A DNA stretch of 55,541 bases from JBBQZU01 sp038207425. GTDB lineage: Bacteria > Bacteroidota > Bacteroidia > Flavobacteriales_D > Cryomorphaceae. The stretch lies in assembly GCA_038207425.1 (NCBI GenBank), contig JBBQZU010000022.1, positions 1 to 55,541 of the forward strand, in the 5' to 3' direction. Each line of letters begins with the position of its first letter. Position 1 is the first letter of the stretch. The notes beneath the pieces were generated by a model. It ran no database searches. It saw nothing but the letters and a program-made list of their open reading frames with translations, and was not told the origin of the DNA. The translations under genes were made by a program, and so were the position numbers. Positions 36,217 to 45,078 of this stretch are shown piece after piece.

Positions 36217-36433
36217 GTTTGGAAAAGAACATAGAGTGGCTTATTGCTATTTGCTGCTCAACATCAGCAAAAGCAAAGTTGCTGATACCACGCTTCGCTT
36301 TGCTGAAAACCCCGACCTTGCAACAGGAATGGGAAGGAATGGACGTATATTCGTACTGTCGCATTTTGAGTTTAAGAACAATGTGAAATTACAAATTGGT
36401 GCTTACCGCCATATGATGAGCTCATGGAAATAA
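36197..36433 (+). pseudogene. C-terminal remnant of a GT4-type glycosyltransferase
   Basis: A 78-codon frame overlaps the end of the preceding glycosyltransferase by 20 bp and the start of the next gene by 10 bp. Its last 50 residues (ENPDLATGMGRNGRIFVLSH, then an aromatic helix ending AYRHMMSSWK) look like the last helices of a GT4 enzyme, where a LAENPELRxxMGxNGR-type motif is common. Everything upstream of that motif is missing. This appears to be the tail of a deleted glycosyltransferase gene. It might be translated as a short peptide but cannot be an enzyme. Confidence 0.6.
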
Positions 36434-37380
36434 GGGAAATAAACAGCACCAAAATAGTGGGCGACTCCCTCAGCACCAGCTTGAATCTGTTTGTGCAGGA
36501 CCATTGGCTCGCACTTTTCGGCAAGGAAGTATCGCTGCAAGGCATCTTCAAAGGCGAGCAACCGGTGGCCTTGTTTCACACTTTTCAATACGCCAAATTT
36601 GGCAAGCCATTTTTGATCGCAACCCCCATGGCGCCACACTGCGGGCTTCAGCTCTTGCGAAATTCAGAAGGAAAATATGCATCGCAAACCGATGCCAAAA
36701 GAATGCTGCGCCCAATGGCCGAATACCTTGCTGAGAAAGCGGGTAATTGCTATGTGGATATTGCTTTGCCTGCCGGGTTTACCGATGTGCAGCCATTTAT
36801 CTGGAAAGAACTTACGGTGAGTCCAAGGTATACCTACTTGCTCGATTGCACTTTGCACGAAAGTGAACTACTGGCAAATATGAGTGCTGAGCGCCGCAAG
36901 AATATCCGCGATGCAGAGAAAGCCGGTTATGATATTCAAATTAACCAAAATCATGAGGTTGCCATTTCACTCATAAGCGAAACCTTAAAAAAGGCGGGCG
37001 AAAAAACCAAGACCGCCGAACTGAAGAAAATTCTGAATCCCGAAAACGATTTCTGGCGCTTTTGGGTGGTAGTAATGCACCACGGTGTGCCCCTTGCCGC
37101 CGCTGTAGTAGGGTTTGATGCAAACCGGGCTTATTACCTCGCAGGTGGGCATAGCCATGTCGCCGCAGATAATTTGGCCGGCACATGGGCGCTCTGGAAC
37201 GGAATAACCCAAGCCAAGAAGCGGGGTATTTCCTCCTTCGATTTTTTGGGGTCATCGGTGCCTTCCATCGAACAGTATTTCAGAGGTTTTGGCGGTGCGC
37301 TCACGCCTTATTTCAGAATTGGTGGTGGGCAAGGATTTGCCGGATTTTTGAAAACACTCAAAAAGAAACTCGCAAAATGA
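36424..37380 (+). CDS. FemAB-like GNAT acyltransferase
   Basis: A 318-residue protein of the GNAT superfamily, FemAB-like or BioF2-like subgroup. The central block NMSAERRKNIRDAEKAGYDI and the C-terminal block around YYLAGGHS, GTWALWNGITQAKKRG and FDFLGSSVPSIEQYFRGFGG are typical of family members that transfer amino acids or acyl groups in capsule, LPS or peptidoglycan synthesis. Placement between a glycosyltransferase remnant and an O-antigen ligase suggests decoration of the polysaccharide, possibly with an amino acid. It overlaps the ligase gene by 4 bp (ATGA). Confidence 0.82.
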   Translation: MEIREINSTKIVGDSLSTSLNLFVQDHWLALFGKEVSLQGIFKGEQPVALFHTFQYAKFGKPFLIATPMAPHCGLQLLRNSEGKYASQTDAKRMLRPMAEYLAEKAGNCYVDIALPAGFTDVQPFIWKELTVSPRYTYLLDCTLHESELLANMSAERRKNIRDAEKAGYDIQINQNHEVAISLISETLKKAGEKTKTAELKKILNPENDFWRFWVVVMHHGVPLAAAVVGFDANRAYYLAGGHSHVAADNLAGTWALWNGITQAKKRGISSFDFLGSSVPSIEQYFRGFGGALTPYFRIGGGQGFAGFLKTLKKKLAK

Positions 37381-38633
37381 CCGCATCCCGGAGCATCAGC
37401 AATTTAAAAACCCTCTGGCTTGATAGTGGCAGGGCTTTCGCAATGGGGAGTATACTTATTGCATTTTGTCTTCCGGTTTTCAAAAACGGTATTCAAATTC
37501 CAATTATTCTCACCGCTTTCGCATGGCTTTTCACACCCAAATCAAGATTTAGAAATAATTGGAAAATCATTTTGTTTTTTGCTTCCCTTTGGTGGTTTCA
37601 CCTTCTGGGAATGCTCTACACAGAAAATATACCCCGGGGGCTGAACGATCTGGAACAGAAAGTCTCGCTGCTTGTGTTTCCCCTGCTTTACGGATCAGTG
37701 CGCGAATTCACTGCGCGCGAAGTTGCATCCGTGATTTATGCTTTCTGCGCCGGCACCGTATTGGCTGTTCTTATTGCCTTTATTAGCTCATACAGCGACT
37801 ACGCCCTCACCCATGATGCCATGGAATTTTATATGTCGCAATTCTCACCGGCGCATCACCCTTCATATATCGCCATGTATATGAATTTTGCCATAGCGGC
37901 ATTGCTAATAGGAATTTATCAAGGCAGCATTTCCGGAAAATGGGGTGTCGCGGCACGTGTTGCACTCTCCGTGTTAGCGGTATCGCTGGTATTTCCGGCG
38001 AGCAAGGCCGGTTTGATCAATTTTGTTTTCCTCATATTCTTTATGCTTCTGATGCTTTGGTTTTGGAAGCAATTTACATGGAATCGCATTGCTTTGATTG
38101 CAGGCATTGCCATTACGGTCTTCATTTTTGCTGCCAATGATCCTGTGGCAGGCAGGAGGGTATCTGCAGCGGTGGAAACCGCGGCAGGCGAAAGCCAAGG
38201 TAAAAATGAAATTGAGAGCAATCAGGCACGCATCATTGGCTGGTCAATAGCTTTTGAAGAAATACGTAAGCATCCGCTGGGTGTAGGTACTGGCGATATT
38301 AATGATGTGCTGGTAGGCCGCTACCGCGAAATGGGCTATGATGCACTCGCTGAGATAGAACTAAATCCCCACAACAATTTTTTGCAGATTGCACTCGCTC
38401 AGGGCATACTGGCTCTGATTTTCTTTGTGTTGTCGCTGCTCTTTCCCGTTCTGAAAATACTGAAGGAAGCCAATTGGTTTTATGCCTTTTTTCTGATTTC
38501 CATTGGAATGAATTTTATGGTAGAGAGCATGCTTGAAAAGCAAAGCGGGGTTATTTTCTTCGCGTTTTTTAATGCGTTGATTTACTTTTCCCAAAACACT
38601 TTTTCCCGAAATGATTTATATGACCAACCATAG
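37377..38633 (+). CDS. O-antigen ligase/polymerase family membrane protein
   Basis: A 418-residue protein with about 11-12 predicted membrane helices. The long periplasmic loop and the motif region RIIGWSIAFEEIRKHPLGVG, then LNPHNNFLQIALAQGILAL near the C-terminus, match the Wzy_C domain of O-antigen ligases (WaaL) and polymerases (Wzy). It would polymerise or attach the glycan flipped by the Wzx-like protein. The start is ATG 37377, overlapping the preceding stop by 4 bp; longer forms would run through the FemAB-like gene. Confidence 0.85.
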   Translation: MTASRSISNLKTLWLDSGRAFAMGSILIAFCLPVFKNGIQIPIILTAFAWLFTPKSRFRNNWKIILFFASLWWFHLLGMLYTENIPRGLNDLEQKVSLLVFPLLYGSVREFTAREVASVIYAFCAGTVLAVLIAFISSYSDYALTHDAMEFYMSQFSPAHHPSYIAMYMNFAIAALLIGIYQGSISGKWGVAARVALSVLAVSLVFPASKAGLINFVFLIFFMLLMLWFWKQFTWNRIALIAGIAITVFIFAANDPVAGRRVSAAVETAAGESQGKNEIESNQARIIGWSIAFEEIRKHPLGVGTGDINDVLVGRYREMGYDALAEIELNPHNNFLQIALAQGILALIFFVLSLLFPVLKILKEANWFYAFFLISIGMNFMVESMLEKQSGVIFFAFFNALIYFSQNTFSRNDLYDQP

Positions 38634-38645
38634 AACTGTGTAGAA

Positions 38646-39869
38646 GTGAAGATACTTTTTCTAACACAGTACTATCCCCCTGAGACGGGTGCACCCCAAA
38701 ACAGACTGCATGAACTGGCCTTGCGCCTTATGGCAAAAGGCATGGATGTGCATGTACTCACGGCCATGCCCAACTATCCTAAAATGGAAATCATGGCAGA
38801 ATACAGGGGCAAAAAATACCTGGCCGAAACAATAGACGGTATACCAGTGCACCGCACTTCTATATATGTATCGACCAACAGGGGCATTGTTTCCAGACTT
38901 CGAAATTACTTTTCCTTTGTATGGTCGTCCATGACCACCGGCCTTAGTCACATCGACAAATTATATGATTATATCTTGTGTGAATCGCCGCCGCTTTTTC
39001 TTGCTTTTTCAGCTTTTCGCATAGCGAATCGAACCGGGGCAAAACTCATTTTCAACGTAAGTGATTTATGGCCCGAGAGCGCTGAGAAACTCAATATCGT
39101 AACGAATAAATTTTTGTTGTCGCTCGCGTACCGTCTCGAAGCCACAGCCTACAAACGCGCTTTTGTAGTAACAGGACAAACACAGGGTATTTGCGCTGAC
39201 ATAAGCCGGCGTTTCCCCGAAGTGCGCACCTATTGGCTCCCAAATGGGGTAGACCTTGCGCTGTACGACCCCGGAAAGCAAGTTCAGTCTGATTTTCGAA
39301 AGCAAATGGGCATTGCACCAACCGATTTTGTTTTGTTTTATGGCGGTATCATTGGCCTTGCGCAGGGCCTTGAGACAATACTTTATGCCGCTGAAAGGCT
39401 CAGGCATTTGAGCCATGTAAAGTTTGTGCTATTGGGCGAAGGCCCCGAAAAGGAAAAACTGCTCCGCATGAAGAAGGAGATGCAACTGCATAACCTGTAT
39501 TTCAGCGATGGAGTGGGAAAAAAAGAAATGCTCGGTATAATTTCTCAAATTGATGCATCCATCATTCCACTCCGAAAGTTGGACCTTTTTTTGGGCGCTA
39601 TTCCAAGCAAGATATTTGAAATTCTCGCCATGCAGAAACCGGTTCTACTCGGTGTAGACGGTGAAGCCAGGAAGCTTTTCATTGAAGGTGGAAATGCCGG
39701 ACTTTATTTTGAGCCCGAAAACAGTGAAGACCTTGCGGCTAAAATAGCTGAACTTGTTGCTAACCGGGCACTTTGCAGGCAGTTGGGTTTAAATGGCAGG
39801 GCCTGCGTATCGCACTATTTTGACCGTGACCTGATCGCTACAAAATTTGTAGAATACATTAAATCATAG
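38646..39869 (+). CDS. WbuB-like GT4 glycosyltransferase
   Basis: A 407-residue GT-B enzyme starting with GTG at 38646. The N-terminus KILFLTQYYPPETGAPQNRL is the signature of the WbuB/WcaI-like glycosyltransferases, which add an amino sugar in O-antigen or capsule synthesis. The C-terminal domain contains FVLLGEGPEKEKLL and GAIPSKIFEILAMQKPVLLG with a glutamate for nucleotide-sugar ribose binding. It is the last gene of the polysaccharide cluster, 12 bp after the ligase gene. Confidence 0.9.
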   Translation: MKILFLTQYYPPETGAPQNRLHELALRLMAKGMDVHVLTAMPNYPKMEIMAEYRGKKYLAETIDGIPVHRTSIYVSTNRGIVSRLRNYFSFVWSSMTTGLSHIDKLYDYILCESPPLFLAFSAFRIANRTGAKLIFNVSDLWPESAEKLNIVTNKFLLSLAYRLEATAYKRAFVVTGQTQGICADISRRFPEVRTYWLPNGVDLALYDPGKQVQSDFRKQMGIAPTDFVLFYGGIIGLAQGLETILYAAERLRHLSHVKFVLLGEGPEKEKLLRMKKEMQLHNLYFSDGVGKKEMLGIISQIDASIIPLRKLDLFLGAIPSKIFEILAMQKPVLLGVDGEARKLFIEGGNAGLYFEPENSEDLAAKIAELVANRALCRQLGLNGRACVSHYFDRDLIATKFVEYIKS

Positions 39870-40096
39870 CGCAATTCAGTACCGATCAAATTTCATTCTT
39901 CTGCCGAAACAGTCAATGCCGGGCAAGTTTTGCTGTAATATTCTTACAATTGGATGTTTATCAGTAAGTCATTTCCACACAGATTCATTTGATTTTTTGA
40001 GATTTGATTGATATGCTATTCATTATAAGATACTGTCACAACGCATCATCTCCGATTTCAAACTGAATTCCTTATCTTCATCGCAAATATACTTCG

Positions 40097-41263
40097 ATGT
40101 CAAGATTCTTCTTCACAGCCGCACTGGCTCTGCTGTTTTCGCATTTGGTGCTAAGCCAGGTAATCTACGGCACCAATAATTACATAGAATACCATACAGG
40201 TACCCTGCCCATTGTAATATCCGTACCGCACGGGGGCTACCTTACTCCTGCGAGTATACCCGACCGAACCTGTATGAATCCGGTGTACGCTATGGATGCT
40301 TTTACGCAGGAGCTTGGTGCACGCATTGACTCTTCCTTCTTTGAAGCCACAGGATGCCACCCCCACGTAATTTACTGCAACCTGCGCCGCACCAAGCTCG
40401 ATGCCAACCGCAACCTGGCATCAGGCGCCTGTGCCCACCCTGAAGGAATTACAGCATGGCAAGAGTTTCATGATTTCATCGGCACGGCTCAGCAAGCAGC
40501 TTCAGCAGAATATGAAGGAAAAATATTTTTTATTGACCTGCACGGGCATGGCAATCCTATCCAAAGAATTGAACTGGGTTATCTGCTATACGATGACGAA
40601 CTTGAGCTCCCTGATGCTACATTAAATAACAGCACTTTTGTGGGTTACAGCTCTATACAGAATCTCGTTGCAAACAATGCGAACAACCAAACCCATACGG
40701 AGTTGTTGCGCGGGCCGCTGGCTTTGGGCACTTTGCTGGGCAATCATGGATATCCCAGTGTGCCCAGTGAACAAATTCCTTTTCCCGGTACTACTACCAA
40801 CTACTTTAGCGGGGGCTACATTACCGCCAACCATACATCGTATGCCACCAACAACAATGTGGATGGCGTGCAGGTGGAGTGTAATTTTACCGGTGTGCGC
40901 GACTCGTGGGTCAATCGGCACGCTTTTGCAGACTCACTGGTACAGGTGATGATTGCCTTTATGAATTATCATTACGGGGAGGATATGGCCGCTTGTGGCA
41001 ACCTTTCAGCAACCAACGATCGCGAGGCAGGCGCACTGCGCCTGTTTCCGAACCCAGCTACCACCACCGTAAGATTTCACTTGCAGGGTGCCATACTTAC
41101 CCACGCTACCATGCATGATATGCAAGGCCGAGAAGTGCTTTCTACACCGGTAAACCAAAGCGAGCAAGTTATAAATGTTAGTACCTTGCCAAAAGGCATT
41201 TACATCCTTAAGGCTGTGGATGCCAGGGGCGGAGAGTATGTAAAAAAACTGATTGTGGAATGA
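40097..41263 (+). CDS. T9SS-secreted N-formylglutamate amidohydrolase-like protein
   Basis: A 388-residue exported protein. The signal peptide covers residues 1-20 (FFFTAALALLFSHLVLSQ). The central 280 residues carry the N-formylglutamate amidohydrolase fold's marks: VISVPHGG near residue 40, NLRRTKLDANR near 95 and FFIDLHGHGNP near 145, where His/Asp/Glu residues bind zinc. Family members deformylate N-formylglutamate in the cytoplasm in histidine degradation, so an exported form is unusual. The last 75 residues are a type A T9SS sorting domain (LRLFPNPATTTVRFH, then LPKGIYILKAVD and a lysine-rich end). The natural substrate is unknown. Confidence 0.85.
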   Translation: MSRFFFTAALALLFSHLVLSQVIYGTNNYIEYHTGTLPIVISVPHGGYLTPASIPDRTCMNPVYAMDAFTQELGARIDSSFFEATGCHPHVIYCNLRRTKLDANRNLASGACAHPEGITAWQEFHDFIGTAQQAASAEYEGKIFFIDLHGHGNPIQRIELGYLLYDDELELPDATLNNSTFVGYSSIQNLVANNANNQTHTELLRGPLALGTLLGNHGYPSVPSEQIPFPGTTTNYFSGGYITANHTSYATNNNVDGVQVECNFTGVRDSWVNRHAFADSLVQVMIAFMNYHYGEDMAACGNLSATNDREAGALRLFPNPATTTVRFHLQGAILTHATMHDMQGREVLSTPVNQSEQVINVSTLPKGIYILKAVDARGGEYVKKLIVE

Positions 41264-41970
41264 GCGGATCTATTTTATTTTAGATATACTTTAAATAAAT
41301 CAGGAAAATTGACCACTGAAAGGACGTTTATATCCCGCAAGCCCCAGGGCTTTGTTTTTACCAGAAACCAATGATATAACGATGAATAATCCGGCAATTA
41401 GAGTTCATCTTCACTGGGCAAATTTTTTATCAGGGCAGCGGGTGCAGCAGAAGCGACAATGCGTAGATATGGTGCGACTTTTAATGCAGAGATTCGTCCT
41501 TAGTTGCTAAGATTTTACCTAAGTTTCCGTTGAGCAGCTCAAAAGAATTCTCGCGGTGTATCGCGAAAAGTGCTATCCGGTTATTTGTAGGCAAAGGCTT
41601 TTGGTAATCTAGCCGAAGTGTTTGGATTCCTCTTGGATTTGAAAGTGTGTAAAAGCCCGTACTTCTTACTTTACTTAAGAAATAAGTCATATTCGGTGAA
41701 TTAGAGATTCTATTCGAAAAAATGCAAGATTTTTTTAGAATTCATTCGTAAATTATCTGGATTTAGAGATAACTGCGCCCGATAAGAGCCGGTTGCTCGA
41801 AGTCTTTGTCGGGAAGTTTTATACTGGTTTTGTGTTCTTTTTTAACAGGTAGCAATGCAGGATCGTTCGTTTTTTTTCTTTCCCAGAAGCAATGCTCATC
41901 TGATTGTATTTCTTAAATTTGATTTTACCAATTGACTTGTCCTAAAATAGGTTTACACCAATAAGTGTGA
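41264..41970. other. Gene-poor, apparently decayed region
   Basis: About 700 bp without a convincing gene, more AT-rich than its surroundings. It holds short frames only. One on the minus strand at 41481-41690 has 69 codons and no recognisable motif. Another coding-looking minus-strand stretch at about 41773-41915 (ending PDKDFEQPALIGRSYL) has no start codon. These may be scraps of lost genes. No terminator, promoter or repeat stood out. Confidence 0.45.
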
Positions 41971-42513
41971 TGGCCTGATATCGTCCCTTTCGCGGTTTGT
42001 AATTATGCATGCTCAATAATTATAAGTGATGGGTACTACAGAAGAGCCGTTAGTGTTGAGAATACCCTATACGGCTTTTCATCAGGAGGCGCGTGGATTG
42101 CAGGCATTGGAAATTCTCAGGGACTTTTTCAGGTGCATTGGCAAAATATTTCGGGTTACATGACTATTTTACACTGCATGACCCACAACGATACAATGCT
42201 GCAGTACTATGGACTCCATGGTCCTTGCGATCCTGCCCTATCCGCTGACAATCATTTGCACAAAAAATCCGAATGTACAGTTTTCCCCAATCCTTCCAAC
42301 TCCATTTTCTACATTTCTGCAGGTGGTGGATCAGAGCAACTTACAGCAGGTCAATTCCGAGTGTATGATTCATCCGGAAGGTTATTGGATGTAGTAGCGG
42401 AAAAGGAAGGAAATCGTATGAAGATTAATTTACAGGAATTCTCTGATGGTATGTATTGGCTACAAATTGAGATCAACGGACAATTTATGGGAAAACGAAT
42501 TATGAAAATTTGA
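41971..42513 (+). pseudogene. 3' remnant of a T9SS cargo gene
   Basis: An open frame of 180 codons without a credible start follows TAA and TGA stops at 41962-41970. It reads ISDGYYRRAVSVENTLYGF, then GGAWIAGIGNSQGLFQVHWQ, and ends in a type A sorting domain (CTVFPNPSNSIFYISAGG, then FSDGMYWLQIEINGQFMGKR). A GTG at 42133 could start a 126-residue product, but it would lack a signal peptide and could not be exported. The N-terminal catalytic or binding part has been lost, so this is a 5'-truncated pseudogene. It lies 700 bp after an intact T9SS cargo gene. Confidence 0.65.
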
Positions 42514-42605
42514 AACTCAAAGCAATACTGAAATGATTTGAGCATTAAGTGAAAAATTACACTTTTCAATAACCTCAGCTTTTGCGGAATGCCCCTGGCC
42601 CGAAG

Positions 42606-43700
42606 CTACGCCCTCTTCTTCCTGTTTCGCTCGTAGTCGTTAAAAATCCACTCACCAAGGCCGCTTAATCCTGTGTAAACCGCCCTGCCGCTGTTGGCTT
42701 TGGTAAAATCTTCCACAAAGCGCTGCAGGTAGGGGTCTTCGGCAATCATAAAGGTGGTAATCGGTATTTTCAACTTGCGGCATTCTGTGGCAAGGTTCAG
42801 GCATTTATTCACTATCACGGGGTCGAGCCCGAAGCTATTTTTGTAATAGCCGTCTTTCACTTTCAGGCAGGAAGGCTTCCCATCGGTGATCATAAATATT
42901 TGCTTATTGGATGTTTTGCGGCGGCGCAGCAGGTCCATGGCAAGGCGCAAACCGGCCACGGTATTGGTGTGGTATGGCCCCACTTTAAGGTAGGGCAGGT
43001 CCTTGATGCTTACCTGCCAGGCGTCATTTCCAAATACTACGATGTCGAGCGTGTCTTTGGGGTAGCGGGTTATTATAAATTCGGCGAGGGCCATGGCTAC
43101 CTTTTTCGCAGGGGTAATCCTGTCTTCTCCATACAAAATCATGGAGTGCGAAATATCTATCATCAGCACGGTGCTCACCGACGACTTATGCTCTTTTTCG
43201 CGCACTTCAAGGTCATCTTCGCTAAGGTTGAGTCCTTCGAGCCCTCTTTGCTGGGCATTGCGTATGCTTTCAGTAAAGTCTATGCTGTCTAGGCTGTCGC
43301 CAAAACGGTACGGGCGCGACTCGCCGGTGGCTTCATCGCCGCTGCCTGAGTGCGGGGTGGTATGGCCACCACGCTCCCCCTTTCGCAACTTGCCGAATAT
43401 CTGGTCGAGGGAGCGTCGCCTGATGGCCTGTTCAGTTTTTCCCGTAAGGGCGTTGCCGCCACTGGTACCGCTGCCATCGCTGAGATAGCCTTTCTCGAAA
43501 AGGTCTTCAATAAAATCGTCGATGGTATAATTTTCATTTGTGAGGTTGTGCTGCTTGTCGAGCTCGCGCATCCACTCGAGCGTTTCATCCACATCGCCCG
43601 ATGTATAAGTGAGAAGCTCAAGAAATATTTCGAGAAGGCGCTCAAAAGGAGTGCGTTTGTCTTTTTCGGGAATGTACTCGGTGAAGTGGAAGCCTTGCAT
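42606..43700 (-). CDS. VWA-domain protein
   Basis: A 364-residue soluble protein. The C-terminal half is a von Willebrand factor A domain with the metal-binding MIDAS motif DISHS (D182, S184, S186), then a threonine loop and FMITDGKPS. The N-terminal 170 residues are charged and helical with a Ser/Gly-rich linker. It resembles the VWA partner of MoxR/BchI-type AAA+ ATPases, which act together as chaperones for metal insertion or complex assembly, but no such ATPase gene is adjacent. The molecular role is therefore open. Confidence 0.8.
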   Translation of the reverse strand: MQGFHFTEYIPEKDKRTPFERLLEIFLELLTYTSGDVDETLEWMRELDKQHNLTNENYTIDDFIEDLFEKGYLSDGSGTSGGNALTGKTEQAIRRRSLDQIFGKLRKGERGGHTTPHSGSGDEATGESRPYRFGDSLDSIDFTESIRNAQQRGLEGLNLSEDDLEVREKEHKSSVSTVLMIDISHSMILYGEDRITPAKKVAMALAEFIITRYPKDTLDIVVFGNDAWQVSIKDLPYLKVGPYHTNTVAGLRLAMDLLRRRKTSNKQIFMITDGKPSCLKVKDGYYKNSFGLDPVIVNKCLNLATECRKLKIPITTFMIAEDPYLQRFVEDFTKANSGRAVYTGLSGLGEWIFNDYERNRKKRA

Positions 43701-43782
43701 GGTTTAAAATTAGTCATTTTACCATCCATAAAACCCATTTTCCAATCATGTTGTTTGCGGGATGCGTCAACATTGCATTTTA

Positions 43783-43790
43783 TACCTTTG
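43783..43790 (+). promoter_or_regulatory. -7 promoter element of the MscS-AIM24 pair, nearly leaderless
   Basis: TACCTTTG matches TAnnTTTG exactly and ends 4 bp before ATG 43795. An in-frame ATG at 43762 lies upstream of the box and so is not the likely start. Confidence 0.7.
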
Positions 43791-43794
43791 CCTT

Positions 43795-45078
43795 ATGGAT
43801 GCTGAAACGCGGTTTGCTGAATTTATTCATCAATGGCTACACCAACAAATGGGTGTGCCAATGGAAAGCACCCAGGTATTAAAAATGATTATTCTGCTTG
43901 CTTCGATGTTGTTCATCGCTTTGTTGTTCTGGATAATTGCTCAAGTAATTATAAACAAGGTATTAAATAGGCTGGTCACCAAAACGGAGACTAAGTTTGA
44001 CGATCACCTGCTGAGCTATCAGGTATTCCGTAAGCTAGGCCATATTGTTCCTGTTGTTGTAATCAGCGGCCTGTCTGCAGTGGTGTTCACTGACTATCCA
44101 TTGTGGCTGCCCGCCATCAGGGCCATCACAGGCGTATTCGAGACTTTGGTGATTATGCGACTGGCTATAGCATTCACTAACGCAAGCGGAAAGTATTTTG
44201 GCGAATCACCCAAATTTCGGGATAAGCCAATAGCAAGTTTCACCCAACTTACCAAGATTCTTATTTGGTCAATAGGTATTATCATCCTATTCAGCATCGT
44301 TTTTGGCAAAAGCCCTTTGCGCATGTTTACTGCGCTGGGCGCCATTTCTGCTGTGTTTATCCTGGTATTTAAAGACACCATTTTGGGATTCATCGCGAGT
44401 ATTCAGCTCACCATAAACGATATGGTGCGCATCGGCGACTGGGTATCGGTGCCCAAATATGGCGCTGATGGCGATGTAATAGAAGTAAACCTTACAACTG
44501 TAAAGGTGCGCAACTGGGACAATACCATCTCAACCGTTCCCACTTACTCCTTTGTAAGCGACAGCTTCACCAACTGGCGGGGTATGCAGGAGAGCGGTGG
44601 GCGAAGGATAAAGCGCGCCATTAACATCAAAATTTCGTCGGTAAAATTTTGTGACGAGGCAATGTTGAAGCGTTTAGAAACAATTCAACTCATTGAAAAC
44701 TACATCAAGGAACGCAAACAACAGATTGATACTTACAATAAAGAGCAGAATATAGACACCACGTCATCATTGGTAAACGGACGGAGAATGACCAATCTGG
44801 GCGTATTGAGGCAATACAGCAATGCTTATCTCAAGCAAAATCCGAATGTAAACACTGAAATGATGTATATGGTGCGCCAACTGCACCCTACCGAACATGG
44901 GGTGCCGCTAGAGGTTTATTGCTTCAGCAGATTCAAGACATGGATAGAATACGAAAATATACAAAGCGATATTTTCGATCACCTGCTTGCAATAGTGCCC
45001 CACTTCGATCTTGAAGTGTTTGAAGACCCAGCGGGAAGTGATTTTCAGAAACTCGTAAACAACGAAATAAAACCATGA
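43795..45078 (+). CDS. MscS-family mechanosensitive channel
   Basis: A 427-residue membrane protein similar to the YbdG-type MscS channels that release solutes on hypo-osmotic shock. Membrane helices lie at about 25-50, 70-95, 100-120 and 140-165. The pore-lining TM3 and the beta domain follow: GAISAVFILVFKDTILGFIA, then TINDMVRIGDWVSVPKYG and DGDVIEVNLTTVKVRNWDN. The C-terminus is a long soluble alpha/beta part. ATG 43795 (MDAETRFAEF) is set by the -7 box. It is coupled to the AIM24 gene by a 4-bp overlap. Confidence 0.9.
   Translation: MDAETRFAEFIHQWLHQQMGVPMESTQVLKMIILLASMLFIALLFWIIAQVIINKVLNRLVTKTETKFDDHLLSYQVFRKLGHIVPVVVISGLSAVVFTDYPLWLPAIRAITGVFETLVIMRLAIAFTNASGKYFGESPKFRDKPIASFTQLTKILIWSIGIIILFSIVFGKSPLRMFTALGAISAVFILVFKDTILGFIASIQLTINDMVRIGDWVSVPKYGADGDVIEVNLTTVKVRNWDNTISTVPTYSFVSDSFTNWRGMQESGGRRIKRAINIKISSVKFCDEAMLKRLETIQLIENYIKERKQQIDTYNKEQNIDTTSSLVNGRRMTNLGVLRQYSNAYLKQNPNVNTEMMYMVRQLHPTEHGVPLEVYCFSRFKTWIEYENIQSDIFDHLLAIVPHFDLEVFEDPAGSDFQKLVNNEIKP

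Noticed and set aside
37185..37376. Longer start for the O-antigen ligase gene
   Set aside because: It would run 190 bp through the FemAB-like gene; ATG 37377 gives the usual 4-bp overlap and a normal N-terminus.
41481..41690. 69-codon minus-strand frame as a gene
   Set aside because: No motif, no promoter and no neighbour support; kept only as part of the decayed-region note.
42548..42575. AAGTG/CACTT hairpin after the T9SS remnant as a terminator
   Set aside because: The stem is only 5 bp and AT-rich with a weak T run.
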